From contig DASRMP010000070.1 of assembly GCA_035647855.1 (NCBI GenBank), positions 12,358-76,357 on the forward strand: a stretch of DNA of 64,000 nucleotides, in the 5' to 3' direction. This stretch comes from JAAZBW01 sp035647855. Its GTDB lineage: Bacteria; Actinomycetota; Actinomycetes; Actinomycetales; Actinomycetaceae. Position 1 is the first letter of the stretch. Each line of letters begins with the position of its first letter. Below, piece after piece: positions 1 through 10,265 of the stretch. The translations under genes were made by a program, and so were the position numbers. The notes beneath the pieces are model-generated. The model saw only the letters and a list, made by a program, of their open reading frames with translations. It made no database searches and was not told the origin of the DNA.

Positions 1-3000
1 GTGCAAACCAACGTGGTTCGCGACAGCGGCCTGGTGGTCATCGAACAGACCAACGGCACCTGGGTGACCGAGGGCGGCACCATCGATTCCTACACCATCC
101 GGTTGGCGACTCGGCCCAGCGGCAAGGTCTACGTCAGCGTCACGGCGGCCGCGTCCCCGCAGGAGGAGGCCACTGACGCCGCCGCCGTCAACCTGGCGAA
201 CATCGCCGAACTGCTGCCCGTCGGGGTGGGCGATTCGATCTGGTTGTGCACCACCGCCTCAGGCGGCAGTTGCGCCGCGCCCAGCGACTTCCAGCGTTTC
301 GTCTACCGTAACGGTGTCCTGACCGGGGTCGCCGGCCAGGCGTTGGTACTCACTTTCGGCCCCGACGATTACGCCACCGCTCAGTCGGTGTACGTGTACG
401 CACCGGACGACGCCCGTTCCGAGGGCGACCGGGTGGTCGTCGTGCAACACAGCGTGCTGTCTGATGACCCCAGGTACCACGGCATAGCGGTGGCGAACGT
501 AGAAGTCGCCGTTCGCGACAACGACACCCCAGGCCTCAAGGTGACCGAGGTGTCACCAGGCAGCACCGTTGAGGACCGTCAGTCCATAGTGGTCGAAGGC
601 AGTCACAACCCGCATGCCGGAGGCGCCTACACCGGTGTGGACGATGAGATCCTCGTCCAGTTGGCCGGCGACCCCGGTGATGGAGTCACCGTGGTGGTCC
701 GTCTCACTCTGAACTCCGCCGGCGCCCAGGCGATCATCCTGTCGTCCACCGACATTCGGTGGGATGCCAACGCGCTGACGTTGACCTTCACCGGCGGGGC
801 GGCGGGCAACTGGGACGCCGCAGTCCGGCTGGCGATCCGGGCCGCTGACGACTACCGCGCCGAGGACCCGCAAACCGCAGTCATCGGTTTCGAGTGCGCG
901 TCCGGCGAAACCTGTGGGGACGATACCACCTACCGGCTGCACAACCTGCGCTCCGGCTTCGCCTCGGTGGACGTCACCGTCGTCGACGACGAGACCCCCG
1001 GCCTGGTGATCACCGAGTCCGGCACCGGCACCGTGGTGGTCGATGATGACCCGAACACCGCCGCCGACGAGACCCTGCTGCCTTCCAACCACGACAGCTA
1101 CACAATCCGCCTTACCAAGAGTCCCGACGGCACGGTCCAAGTGGTAGTGCTCACCGACGGCTTGACCGATGTGGTTTCGGTCGGTGGCGTGCCGGTGGTG
1201 CCGGAAGAAATCGGCGAGGTCGGTGACGGCCGGTGGACCGGCAACGGCACCACGACTGCCGAACCGGAGCCGGTCGATCCGTCTGACCTCGGTGGCCGCC
1301 GAATCACCCGTGACGACGCCGGTTCGTGGCTGGCCGACGGCTTCCTCGAGGGCCAGCGCGTTCGGATCTACAACGCGGCAGACACCAGCCAATTCGTCGA
1401 TCTCAAGATCGCAGTCATCCGTGGCACCAACCCCACCCAGGACGACACCTTGCAGTTCACCGCAGAAGGTGCCACCCCGGACTGGTGGTCCACCGCAGCC
1501 ACGGTGACAGTGGTTCGCCTCGGCGCCGTCGTGACATTCGACCAGACCAACTGGTACCAAGAGCAGACAGTGGTGCTCAAGGCCGACCCGGGCTACGCCG
1601 TGCCGGTGGTCCGGCAGGGTTCGAAGACCTATCCGGCGACCACCCACCTGCTCTCGGCGATCCAGGGTCCGTTGAGCGTTGAGGGCGGCGTCACAGGCGC
1701 CGACCGGTCGCTGCGCAGCGCGGTCAAGCTGCCCGGCGAGAAGGACGCTCCAGGCTTCTCGGTCGCCGCCCAGGCGTCCGAGGGTCGCCAGATCGATGTG
1801 TTGAACATCTTCAACGATTCCAGCCGGCAGAACGGCAGCGGCATCCTGACCTCGACCAACCTGTCCGGGTTCGGCATGGGTGGCGATCTGGTCTTCACAG
1901 GCTCCAACCCGTTCGGCGACCCAGTGTCCTATGCCGGTGGGATCAGCTTCGGCACTGCGGCGGGCACCTCGATCGAGGTCCTGAACCTGCTGCTCGGCGA
2001 GGGTAACGACACCCTTGACATCCAGGGCACCCTCAACCCTGCTTTCGCGGTCAGCTCCTCCGGTGCCTTCAACTACTCCGGCACGACCATTACGCGTGAA
2101 GGCCCGGTCAGCTGGAGCGACTTCGGGTTCCTGCCCGGTCAGCTGCTGACGATCTCGGGCGTTGCCGGCAGTTGGGTGATCACCGGTATCTCCAAGGACG
2201 GTCTGACCCTCACGGTTGACGCCGCGCTGCCCGACTCGATCACCGGTGTGCACACCGTGGCGTCCCGTGAGCCCACGGTGCAGGGAAGCGGAACGGCCAC
2301 CGGCACCGACACCGGCGGAGTCGTCAGGCGCGACTCAGGCAGTTGGGTGGCCGACGGCTTCGTGGCCGGTCAGCGGGTCATCCTCGACGGCCAGGCCGGG
2401 CAGTGGCGAGTGGTGGCCGTCGACGACCTGACCTTGACCCTGACCGGCACGACCCTGACCCAGGGTCTGCGGACCGTCACTCTGCCCGGCGAACACGGCG
2501 GTCTGACCGTGGTCCACGGCGGTGGCAACGCTCCGCTGATTATCACCGGCAACATGACCGGTGGGCAGGGTAGCCTGACCCGCGCGGACGGCATGGCATG
2601 GAGCGCAGACGGCTTCGCCGTCGGCCAGCTGGTGCACTTGGACGGCGAGACCGGCACCCGCACGGTCCTCGGCTTCGCTGACGCCATTTGCCCGGCTCCG
2701 GCACCCGGCCAGACCGGCGACCCGAGTTGCGGTCGGGGTGCGGTCATCCTGCTGTCAGGCGGAGCCGTGGCGTCCGGTATCCGCACGATCCAGGTGACCA
2801 CCCCGCTGAAGATCGAAGCCACCGCGCCGATGGATTTGGTGCAGACCCCCGATCACCCGGCCCTGATCGACCCGCCCACCACAAGCACCCTCACTCGCTC
2901 CGATGGTGGTTCCTTCGTGGCGGACGGCTTCCTGGTGGGTATGCAGGTCGCGGTTTCCGGGGTGGCCGGACTGCGCACCATCACCGAGGTCACCGACACG

Positions 3001-6000
3001 TCGCTGACGCTGACCGGCAGCCGGCTGCATGGTCTTGATCTTGGTGGCCCGGTAACGGTATTCGGCTACGACCCGGCCCGCAGCGGCGGGGTACTGATCG
3101 GTGGCGATCGCATCACGGTCTGCAACCCGGACGCGGTGGATGCTGCCGGTAACCCCGTGCCCTGCGGGCCGGTGCTGGGTGGGCCCAACTCGCCGCTGGT
3201 GATCTACGGTGACACCTCGCAGGACGGCGTTTGGTATTCGGGAGACCCCAAGAAGGTCGATGGCGTCAACTTCGGGCCCAAGCCGTTCGACCCCTTCTAC
3301 GGCATTCCCGATGAGGACGAGGACTTCATCTTCCCGGTCGCCAACGGGTTCGATCACGCCGGGAACGACATCATCGACGCGTCCGGGATGTTCGCCGGCG
3401 TCGCGGTCGGCGACCTGCCGACTGTCGGATTGACGATCTACGGTGGTGCCGGCAACGACACGATCATTGGCAGCCAGGCCGGCGACTTCCTGGCCGGTGG
3501 GTCGGGCGACGATATCATCCTTGGACAGGGCGGGCTGGACCAGATCTACGGTGACAACGGCGTGAACGTGGACGTGCTGACCCGCGCGCTCACCCTGCCC
3601 TCGGTCAACACCAGCACCCACCCGTTGGCGGATGGTCTGGCACCGGGTCGGGATTCGCTGTTCGGTGACGGTCGGCCGGGTACAGAAGAGTTGCCCGGGA
3701 TGGACGTCATCTTTGGTGACTTCGGTCAGGTCGACCAGGACGTCGCCGATCCGAACCTGCCGGACGCGCGTCCGCAGAAGATTCAGACCACGGGCGCCAT
3801 CCTGGCGATGCGAACCGATCGCACCGACGGACTGCCCGACCTCATCATCGGCAGCGGCGCCGACGACTACCTGTTCGGTGGGACCGGCGACGACGTCATC
3901 GAGGCCGGCGAGGGCAACAACGTGGTGCTCGGCGACAACGGCCTGGTGTCGCTGCTGGTGGGGCTGCGCGTCGAGACGACCGACCCGGCCTTCTTCGGTA
4001 ACGACCGCATCGTCGCCGGTGACGGGGAAGACATTGCTTTCGGTGGCACCGGCGCCGACTTCATCGACGCCGGCGACGGCGACAACCGGGTGCTGGGCGA
4101 CAACGGGCGCTTCGTCCGATACACGGAACTGACTCCGGACTGGTCCATCCTGCCAGTGACGATCTCCCGATTGGAGACCACCTACCCCACCTTCGGCGGG
4201 CCGGACCGGATCACCACCGGCGCGGGCATCGATCTGGTCGCCGGTGGGACTGACGGTGACATCATCGCGTCCGGCGCAGGTGACGACGTGGTGCTCGGCG
4301 ACAACGGCAGTTTCGACCTGATCGAGATCACCACAGTGTTGCGCGGGCTCAATGTGACCTCCACCGACAACACGATCGGTGGCGACGACGTGGTGTACGC
4401 CGCCGAGGGCAACGACATCGTGCTCGGTGGCACGGGCAACGACGACATCGACGGCGGCGCCGGCGTCGACTACCTGTTCGGTGACAACGCGGCCTTCAAC
4501 CTCGTGCTGGCGCACGGATACGTGCCCGAGCAGACCGACCAGTTGGGGTTGCCTTCGTCGGCTCTGCCTGCCACCGCCGCCGGGGAGTTGCGCTACCTGC
4601 AGATCACCCTGCTCGACCACGACCTGGCAGCCCTCGCCGCCGGTCCACTGGCGTGGGGCGATGACTACATCGCCGGCGGCCCCGATGACGACATGATCTG
4701 GGGCCAGTTGGGCAACGACGTCATCCAGGGCGACGGCGACATCGACTTCCGGGTGAACGGTGCCAAGGTGGGTGCCGAGCGTGACGCCGCCGGCTACCTG
4801 GCGGTGCGGCCCAGCTACGAGGCGGTCACCGATGGTGACGACTACATCGAGGGCGGTGGCGGCGACGACGTGGTGTTCGGCGGACTGGGCGCCGATGACA
4901 TCATCGGTGGCAGCTCGGCGCAGTTCTCGCTGGTGACGATGGCGCAGCGTCCCGATGGCAGCGACATGCTCTTCGGCGGCGCCGGTACCCGGATCGAACG
5001 CAACGAGGACTCCCGCGGCCATCTGCGCGACTCCGACGTACTGATCGGTGACAACGGCAACGTCCTGCGCGTGGTGGTGGCCGACAGCACGGTGTTGACC
5101 AGGGCGCCGTGGGATCAGCGGTCGCAGCGGCAGGAGCTGGACGAAGGTCTGCTGCTCCGGGTGGTCGTGCTGCTGGACTACACCGAAGGCGGGCCGGATG
5201 CGTATCCGCAACTGTTCCCGGACATCACCCAGGCCGCGGCCGCGGGCGCGGGTACCGGAGTCGTCGACGTCTGGGGTGCCGATGAGCTGCACGGCGAGTC
5301 CGGCGACGACGCAATCTGGGCGGGCGGCGGCAACGACGTGGTCTACGCCGACGCGGGTGACGACAATGTGGTCGGTGGCTGGGGACACGACTGGATCTCC
5401 GGTGGGACCGGCGTCGACGTGCTGCACGGTGACGAGGCGTGGGCGACCTACCAGGTGCAGACCCTGACCACCCAGGGTTCGAAGGTCCGGCAGCATTCGG
5501 CGAAGTGCCACGTGGTGCCCCCGCAGCCCCAGTTCGCCAACGACGTGATCTTCGGCGGTTGGGACGACGACGTGATCGACGGCGGGTGGGGCCACGATGC
5601 GCTGTCCGGAGCCGAGGCGCTGGCCACTTCCTACGCACCTGACTACGCCGGTGGTGTCTTCGAAACAGGTTGGAACCGGCCGGTCAACAACGGCAACCTG
5701 CTCGGGGTGAACCCGGTCACCGGCAGGCCGGACGGCCAGTTCGATCCCGAGACCGTGATCACGTTCAACCCCGACGGCAGCCAAGTGGATGTCGGCTGGC
5801 ATCGGGTCAAGGTGACCGAGACCAAGACTGTGACAAACCCGCGGACCGGGGTTACCTCGACCAAGACCTACGACACGTGGGTCAAGGAATGGACCGGGCC
5901 TTCCGAACTGGTGTGGTTCATGACCAACGATCCGGCGGACGGCGATCCGCTCTCCCGGAATTGCGGTCGCCGCGGTCGTTGCTGCGGCACGCCGCGGACG

Positions 6001-8622
6001 TTCACTGACGGCGACGACGTGCTGTTCGGCGGGGACGGCCACGACTGGCTGGTCGGCGGCACTGGTCAGGATGCGCTGTGGGGCGGTGCCGGCAACGATC
6101 TGCTGAACGGCGACGACGATCCGTGGACCGATCAGGGGCTCAACCGGCATGCCGACCGCAGCGGCAGTTATGGCGATCTGCTGATCGGTGGCGATGGCCG
6201 TGACGAGTTCATCACGAACAACCGCGCCGATGAAGTGATTCACGGTGACGGCAAATCGAAGTGCCGTGCCGGGCTGAAGTCGGCCGAGTTGCCGTCCGGA
6301 TCGTTCGCGCGTTGGCCGGTGCTGCGGATGGTGCCTTCCGCCATGCTGCGTGCACTGCGCGACGTGCCGAAGGTGGCCGGGCCACAGGTGGTGGCGGTGC
6401 CAGTGCAAGATCCGCTGCCGACAGGCACCGCAGACCTCACTCCGATCGCAGGATCGGCGCCCGGAGGTTCGGCCGCAAGTTGGTCACCGGTCTACTTCCA
6501 GCTGCCCGAGCCGGCCGCCGTGGACAACCCGTATCGTGGCGACTCCGGCAATCTGGGCTGGGGAGCCGATTACGATTCGATGCACTGCCAGGCGGATGGG
6601 CGTGGCCGGACGGCATGCCTGGCGCGCGCGACCACGCTGCTGGTGACGATCGGCACCACCGTGGTGCTGCCGATTTCGATTCAATTGGTCGACGTCGTGG
6701 CCGATCTGGCTCCCCGGCATCGGAACAGCCGGAATGCCAACAGCCGCCCCGGCCGGGCCGAGCCGGTGCCGCTGTCTCGCGACAACCTGGCCACGGTGAT
6801 CCAGCTGGCTGCCGGTATGTCCATGCTGCCGGTCACCGATGCCGCCACTGTCTCACCGGTTGACGATCCGCCGGTCTCACCGATTGACGATCCGCCGGTC
6901 TCACCGGTTGACGATCCGGTTGGTGAGCTTGGCGCCGGCCGGCCGGAGACGCCAGTGCTGGTTGCGGCGGCCTGGCTACCGGGTGTGGGTGCGGTCGATG
7001 GCTGGCTCGATCAAGGTGAGCCGTGGGCTGACAGCCGGGACGCGGAGTTCATCAACCTGGCCACGATCCCGTGGGTGACGCCGATGGCCGTGGCGGTTCT
7101 GGTCGACCTGCCGGCCGGGCACCACCGTCACACAGGGTGTCACAGCAAACCGGCAGTTGGCTACCAGCTCGACAAGTCCCTTTGGTTGGGCACCGTCTCG
7201 GGTCCATCCACAGTGGGGTTGGCGCTCAACTGGCCGGCGCCCTGGGTGCCCGAAGAGTTGAAGCCGGCTCTGCCGCCTGCAGGCGGGGGAACCGAGACGC
7301 TGGCCGATTTCGCCGCCCTGCCGTGGTGGCGCACTCCGGTCGCGACCACGATGGCCATCAATCCCGGCGGGCAACCCGGTCATCATCCCGGCGGCCAACC
7401 CGGTCGGCCGATACATCTTCCACCGCCCGGGCCACAACTGTGGGCCGTGGAGCGCGCGGTTGCATGGTCGGATGTGGCGTTCCTGATCGGTTTGCCGAGC
7501 AAGCGCGGCGGCAGGTGTCGTGACACCGCGGGTGGCATCGGTGCTCTTCCTGACCCGTTGGGCAGCTGGGCGGGGCAATGGCCCCAGCGGTATCCGCAAC
7601 CGGAGTCCGCCCTGCAGCCACCGCAATGGACCCTGCCGTGGACCGATCCAATCCAGGTGTCGGTGTTCACAGGGGACGGACGGAATAACCGGCCCTGGGA
7701 TTTCGGTGGGAGAACCCAAGAATGCCGGCACGCCGAACCGCGCCTGCTCGCCGCCGCGACGGTGACCCCCCAGCCACTGATTCTGGCCCTCGTCCTTGGT
7801 TCTGAACGAGCTGCTGTCGGCAATCACCCGCACCCAACGGGCACGATGCCCCCTGTGGATGTGCAGCAGGGCTCGCTCTCCGGGACGCTGGCCATGCCGG
7901 GTCTGGGATTCCCTTGGCAGGCGATGGCGCTGCCGCTGGTACTGCCAGACGTGCTCGCGACCTTGGTGCGCGAGGCTACCGGTCACCGGGTCCGGCCGGC
8001 GGATTCCCGCGTCCTGGTGAACGGTCCGTGGACGTCAAGTCGGCTCCTCGGCTTGCTGGGTCTGAACCGACCCACCGGGATCACCGGGTCGCTGGTTACC
8101 ACCGCCGGCGAGAGTCCGCTGCAGTTGCGCGCCGCCGCGCTGGTGTTGCCGGTGCGCATCGACATCACCCTGCCGGGCGGCCACCGGTGCACCGAAGCCC
8201 GAGTCCGCTCCATCACGATCGGCGTAGCCGTCTCGGAGTGGGCCGCCTTGAGCCGCGGCCCCGGCGGACACCGAGTATCCGGTACCCGGCACGACGATCG
8301 GTGGGTGCTGCTGTCGACCGCGACTGACCGCGCAATGGCCTGGCAGTCGCAGCAGGATCCACGAAGCCAAGCCGTGCTGTCACCCTGGGCACGACCCTGG
8401 ACGATCCCGATGGTCGTGTCCTTGGCAGTCGCGGCCCCCGGCCACCGCCACGGGGTTCGGTACCGACCCGGCACCACACAGCCGACGCCCCACGTCACCT
8501 TCACCTTTCCACCCCCACAGTGGAGACTTCCGGGCCAACCGATTGTCACCGGGACTCTGACGAAAGTGGTGCCCGCACGGACGAAAGCGCTACCCGGACT
8601 CCATCACGATCGACGGCGATGA
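1..8622 (+). CDS. Giant RTX/Calx-beta-like repeat surface protein, 5' end missing
   Basis: The reading frame is open from the first base to a TGA at 8620-8622 (2873 codons visible). It begins inside a Calx-beta-like domain with no signal peptide, so the real start is probably upstream. Visible order: Calx-beta-like units joined by 'DTPGLKVTE' and 'ETPGLVITE' (to about residue 345); five copies of a module with the core 'ADGF..GQ' starting near residues 435, 697, 774, 859 and 964; RTX nonapeptides of the GGxGxD type from about 1147 to 2085, several in blocks ending 'LGDNG'; a proline/aspartate 8-residue tandem repeat near 2284-2306; and a C-terminal third made of degenerate units of about 90 residues anchored on 'PW..P'. 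RTX nonapeptides bind calcium. A secreted or wall-associated adhesin or matrix role is inference. The gene faces a beta-helix lipoprotein 29 bases away. No protease, lipase or cyclase domain is seen. Confidence 0.8.
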   Translation: MQTNVVRDSGLVVIEQTNGTWVTEGGTIDSYTIRLATRPSGKVYVSVTAAASPQEEATDAAAVNLANIAELLPVGVGDSIWLCTTASGGSCAAPSDFQRFVYRNGVLTGVAGQALVLTFGPDDYATAQSVYVYAPDDARSEGDRVVVVQHSVLSDDPRYHGIAVANVEVAVRDNDTPGLKVTEVSPGSTVEDRQSIVVEGSHNPHAGGAYTGVDDEILVQLAGDPGDGVTVVVRLTLNSAGAQAIILSSTDIRWDANALTLTFTGGAAGNWDAAVRLAIRAADDYRAEDPQTAVIGFECASGETCGDDTTYRLHNLRSGFASVDVTVVDDETPGLVITESGTGTVVVDDDPNTAADETLLPSNHDSYTIRLTKSPDGTVQVVVLTDGLTDVVSVGGVPVVPEEIGEVGDGRWTGNGTTTAEPEPVDPSDLGGRRITRDDAGSWLADGFLEGQRVRIYNAADTSQFVDLKIAVIRGTNPTQDDTLQFTAEGATPDWWSTAATVTVVRLGAVVTFDQTNWYQEQTVVLKADPGYAVPVVRQGSKTYPATTHLLSAIQGPLSVEGGVTGADRSLRSAVKLPGEKDAPGFSVAAQASEGRQIDVLNIFNDSSRQNGSGILTSTNLSGFGMGGDLVFTGSNPFGDPVSYAGGISFGTAAGTSIEVLNLLLGEGNDTLDIQGTLNPAFAVSSSGAFNYSGTTITREGPVSWSDFGFLPGQLLTISGVAGSWVITGISKDGLTLTVDAALPDSITGVHTVASREPTVQGSGTATGTDTGGVVRRDSGSWVADGFVAGQRVILDGQAGQWRVVAVDDLTLTLTGTTLTQGLRTVTLPGEHGGLTVVHGGGNAPLIITGNMTGGQGSLTRADGMAWSADGFAVGQLVHLDGETGTRTVLGFADAICPAPAPGQTGDPSCGRGAVILLSGGAVASGIRTIQVTTPLKIEATAPMDLVQTPDHPALIDPPTTSTLTRSDGGSFVADGFLVGMQVAVSGVAGLRTITEVTDTSLTLTGSRLHGLDLGGPVTVFGYDPARSGGVLIGGDRITVCNPDAVDAAGNPVPCGPVLGGPNSPLVIYGDTSQDGVWYSGDPKKVDGVNFGPKPFDPFYGIPDEDEDFIFPVANGFDHAGNDIIDASGMFAGVAVGDLPTVGLTIYGGAGNDTIIGSQAGDFLAGGSGDDIILGQGGLDQIYGDNGVNVDVLTRALTLPSVNTSTHPLADGLAPGRDSLFGDGRPGTEELPGMDVIFGDFGQVDQDVADPNLPDARPQKIQTTGAILAMRTDRTDGLPDLIIGSGADDYLFGGTGDDVIEAGEGNNVVLGDNGLVSLLVGLRVETTDPAFFGNDRIVAGDGEDIAFGGTGADFIDAGDGDNRVLGDNGRFVRYTELTPDWSILPVTISRLETTYPTFGGPDRITTGAGIDLVAGGTDGDIIASGAGDDVVLGDNGSFDLIEITTVLRGLNVTSTDNTIGGDDVVYAAEGNDIVLGGTGNDDIDGGAGVDYLFGDNAAFNLVLAHGYVPEQTDQLGLPSSALPATAAGELRYLQITLLDHDLAALAAGPLAWGDDYIAGGPDDDMIWGQLGNDVIQGDGDIDFRVNGAKVGAERDAAGYLAVRPSYEAVTDGDDYIEGGGGDDVVFGGLGADDIIGGSSAQFSLVTMAQRPDGSDMLFGGAGTRIERNEDSRGHLRDSDVLIGDNGNVLRVVVADSTVLTRAPWDQRSQRQELDEGLLLRVVVLLDYTEGGPDAYPQLFPDITQAAAAGAGTGVVDVWGADELHGESGDDAIWAGGGNDVVYADAGDDNVVGGWGHDWISGGTGVDVLHGDEAWATYQVQTLTTQGSKVRQHSAKCHVVPPQPQFANDVIFGGWDDDVIDGGWGHDALSGAEALATSYAPDYAGGVFETGWNRPVNNGNLLGVNPVTGRPDGQFDPETVITFNPDGSQVDVGWHRVKVTETKTVTNPRTGVTSTKTYDTWVKEWTGPSELVWFMTNDPADGDPLSRNCGRRGRCCGTPRTFTDGDDVLFGGDGHDWLVGGTGQDALWGGAGNDLLNGDDDPWTDQGLNRHADRSGSYGDLLIGGDGRDEFITNNRADEVIHGDGKSKCRAGLKSAELPSGSFARWPVLRMVPSAMLRALRDVPKVAGPQVVAVPVQDPLPTGTADLTPIAGSAPGGSAASWSPVYFQLPEPAAVDNPYRGDSGNLGWGADYDSMHCQADGRGRTACLARATTLLVTIGTTVVLPISIQLVDVVADLAPRHRNSRNANSRPGRAEPVPLSRDNLATVIQLAAGMSMLPVTDAATVSPVDDPPVSPIDDPPVSPVDDPVGELGAGRPETPVLVAAAWLPGVGAVDGWLDQGEPWADSRDAEFINLATIPWVTPMAVAVLVDLPAGHHRHTGCHSKPAVGYQLDKSLWLGTVSGPSTVGLALNWPAPWVPEELKPALPPAGGGTETLADFAALPWWRTPVATTMAINPGGQPGHHPGGQPGRPIHLPPPGPQLWAVERAVAWSDVAFLIGLPSKRGGRCRDTAGGIGALPDPLGSWAGQWPQRYPQPESALQPPQWTLPWTDPIQVSVFTGDGRNNRPWDFGGRTQECRHAEPRLLAAATVTPQPLILALVLGSERAAVGNHPHPTGTMPPVDVQQGSLSGTLAMPGLGFPWQAMALPLVLPDVLATLVREATGHRVRPADSRVLVNGPWTSSRLLGLLGLNRPTGITGSLVTTAGESPLQLRAAALVLPVRIDITLPGGHRCTEARVRSITIGVAVSEWAALSRGPGGHRVSGTRHDDRWVLLSTATDRAMAWQSQQDPRSQAVLSPWARPWTIPMVVSLAVAAPGHRHGVRYRPGTTQPTPHVTFTFPPPQWRLPGQPIVTGTLTKVVPARTKALPGLHHDRRR
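6850..6918 (+). repeat. 24-bp in-frame tandem repeat, nearly three copies
   Basis: Three units (6850-6873, 6874-6897, 6898-6918) encode the octapeptide 'VSPVDDPP', with one I-for-V change in the middle copy and the third copy cut after DDP. It forms a flexible acidic, proline-rich hinge between the RTX part and the C-terminal repeat region of the giant protein. A near-perfect 24-bp period is prone to copy-number change. Confidence 0.9.
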
Positions 8623-8651
8623 TCCTCGGATCCTCGGCAGCCGTGCCACCC

Positions 8652-10265
8652 CTACTCGCGAATGACTGGGCATGATGGGCTGTCCACCACGCGCACGCTG
8701 GTCTGCTCACCCAGCACCACGGCCACCTCACCGCAAACCAGTCGGCTGACCGTGCCTGAAGTGGTGCCGGCAGCCACCAGCGCTGCCTGGGCGCCCTGGG
8801 TCGTGACATCGGTGAGGTCGACCTGCGCAGCGCCAGCCAACTGGATGCCCAGCCGCTGTCCGCTGAGTCTCAGCCCGGCCACCGAACCAGTCGCCTGCTC
8901 ATCCCAGACCACCCCGGCATCGCCGCTGGTCGAGATCGACCCGCCGCTGATCCTGGCACCGGCCTGCCCGACCACCGCAATCGCCACTGGCACCGCGGCC
9001 GAAACAGCGATGTCGTCGAGGGTGGTGGTGGTCGTCCCGGACAGGCGGACGCCCAGTTCGCTGGGGTCAGAGATGCGGGCACGAACCAGGTCGAGCGTCC
9101 CCGACCCGGTGGCCTGCACGCCGATGGCGCCGCCTGTGAGCCGGGCGTCCGTGATCTTGACGGCGCCGCTGCCGGTGAGGCCGAGGCCCACCTGCGCGTC
9201 CGTACTGTCCAGGCCGGTGAGCGTGGGCGCGGCCCGCTGGTCGACCCTGACACCGATACCTGCGTCGATGACGGTCACGTCCGAGGCTGCGCCGGCGGCG
9301 TCTTCGACGTAGCACAGGGCGCAGCCGTCGGTGCCAGTGACTGTGAGTGACTGGATCGTAGGTGTCTGGTGACCGGCGACTACCAGGCCGCCGGCAGAGT
9401 TGTCGGCCAGGGTGACGTCAGCCAGTCGTTGGGAGGTGGGTTGGCTGTCGAGAGGTGCCCGGTTGGGTTGCAGCACTATCCCGAAGCCGCCGGTGTCGTC
9501 GGCGACTCGGGCGCCGGATATGTGCACGTGCTGCAGGTCGTAGCCGCCCTGGGCCACCATCACCACATGTGCGCCAAGCTCACCGGTGTGCTCAACCGTC
9601 AGGTCGTGGAGCTGGACGTCGCCGTCGACGACGCTGACGAGGGTGGCGCCGGCGGCGCCGGAGGTGATTGTGGTGTCGTCGACCCCGGCACCGGCCAGGG
9701 TGAGCGGCCGGAGCACGATGAGCGGACTCTCGAGCTCGTAGCGGCCCGCTGACATCGTGATGACGGAATTGCTGCCCGCCTGGTTGACGGCATCCACCAA
9801 CTCATCGGCGGTGGTGACCGTGAGCTCGTCCGCGCCCGCGTCCGAGGGATCGACAGTACCCAGGGGATCGGCCCTGAAGGTTTCGGCCACCGCGTCCTGG
9901 ACCGCAGTGCCGCCGCGGAGGCGCGCCAGTTCTGCCCGCACAAGGTCCGTGAGCTCGGCTTGCGAGCAGTCCTCCACCCCGGCCTTGCTGCGGAGCCGGT
10001 CCGCCTCGATCTGCAGCCGCTCGACGCCGATTGTGGACGCGCGTTCCAGATCGCCCGCGGCGATGCCGGCGAAGCTGTCCACGTAGAGCTGGATGGCGTC
10101 CACGATTTCCTCGGCGATCGCGCCGCACGGGGTGGCGCGGACGCTCGCGTCCGGCGCTGACGGGGACCGATCCGCTGCCGGCGTGCCGCTGCAGGCCACC
10201 AGCATCATGCTGAGGATGATCGCCGGCGCCGAGCGTATCCAGCGTGATGGATCCGGAAATGTCAT
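8652..10265 (-). CDS. Right-handed beta-helix lipoprotein
   Basis: 537 residues. The frame is open for 1056 codons, but the start is set at the ATG at 10265 because it has a GAGG ribosome site just upstream and begins with a lipoprotein signal: basic 'SRWIRS', a hydrophobic stretch and the lipobox LVAC with Cys25. A helical spacer (about 40-130) precedes a long parallel-beta-helix region of short repeats rich in 'G.GI.V', 'TLTG' and 'LRLSG', as in pectate-lyase-like or NosD/CASH folds. 'ADELVDAVNQAGSNSVITMSAG' type wording near residue 150 is the usual entry to such folds. It is probably anchored to the outer face of the membrane. No catalytic residues can be assigned, so carbohydrate binding or lyase activity is only possible. 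It lies tail to tail with the giant RTX gene. Confidence 0.75.
   Translation of the reverse strand: MTFPDPSRWIRSAPAIILSMMLVACSGTPAADRSPSAPDASVRATPCGAIAEEIVDAIQLYVDSFAGIAAGDLERASTIGVERLQIEADRLRSKAGVEDCSQAELTDLVRAELARLRGGTAVQDAVAETFRADPLGTVDPSDAGADELTVTTADELVDAVNQAGSNSVITMSAGRYELESPLIVLRPLTLAGAGVDDTTITSGAAGATLVSVVDGDVQLHDLTVEHTGELGAHVVMVAQGGYDLQHVHISGARVADDTGGFGIVLQPNRAPLDSQPTSQRLADVTLADNSAGGLVVAGHQTPTIQSLTVTGTDGCALCYVEDAAGAASDVTVIDAGIGVRVDQRAAPTLTGLDSTDAQVGLGLTGSGAVKITDARLTGGAIGVQATGSGTLDLVRARISDPSELGVRLSGTTTTTLDDIAVSAAVPVAIAVVGQAGARISGGSISTSGDAGVVWDEQATGSVAGLRLSGQRLGIQLAGAAQVDLTDVTTQGAQAALVAAGTTSGTVSRLVCGEVAVVLGEQTSVRVVDSPSCPVIRE

Noticed and set aside
2755..6408. 1217-codon open frame on the minus strand inside the giant RTX gene
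   Set aside because: It mirrors the codon bias of the plus-strand RTX repeats (runs of HHVV/DVV) and has no domain, signal or ribosome site. It is a high-GC antisense shadow.
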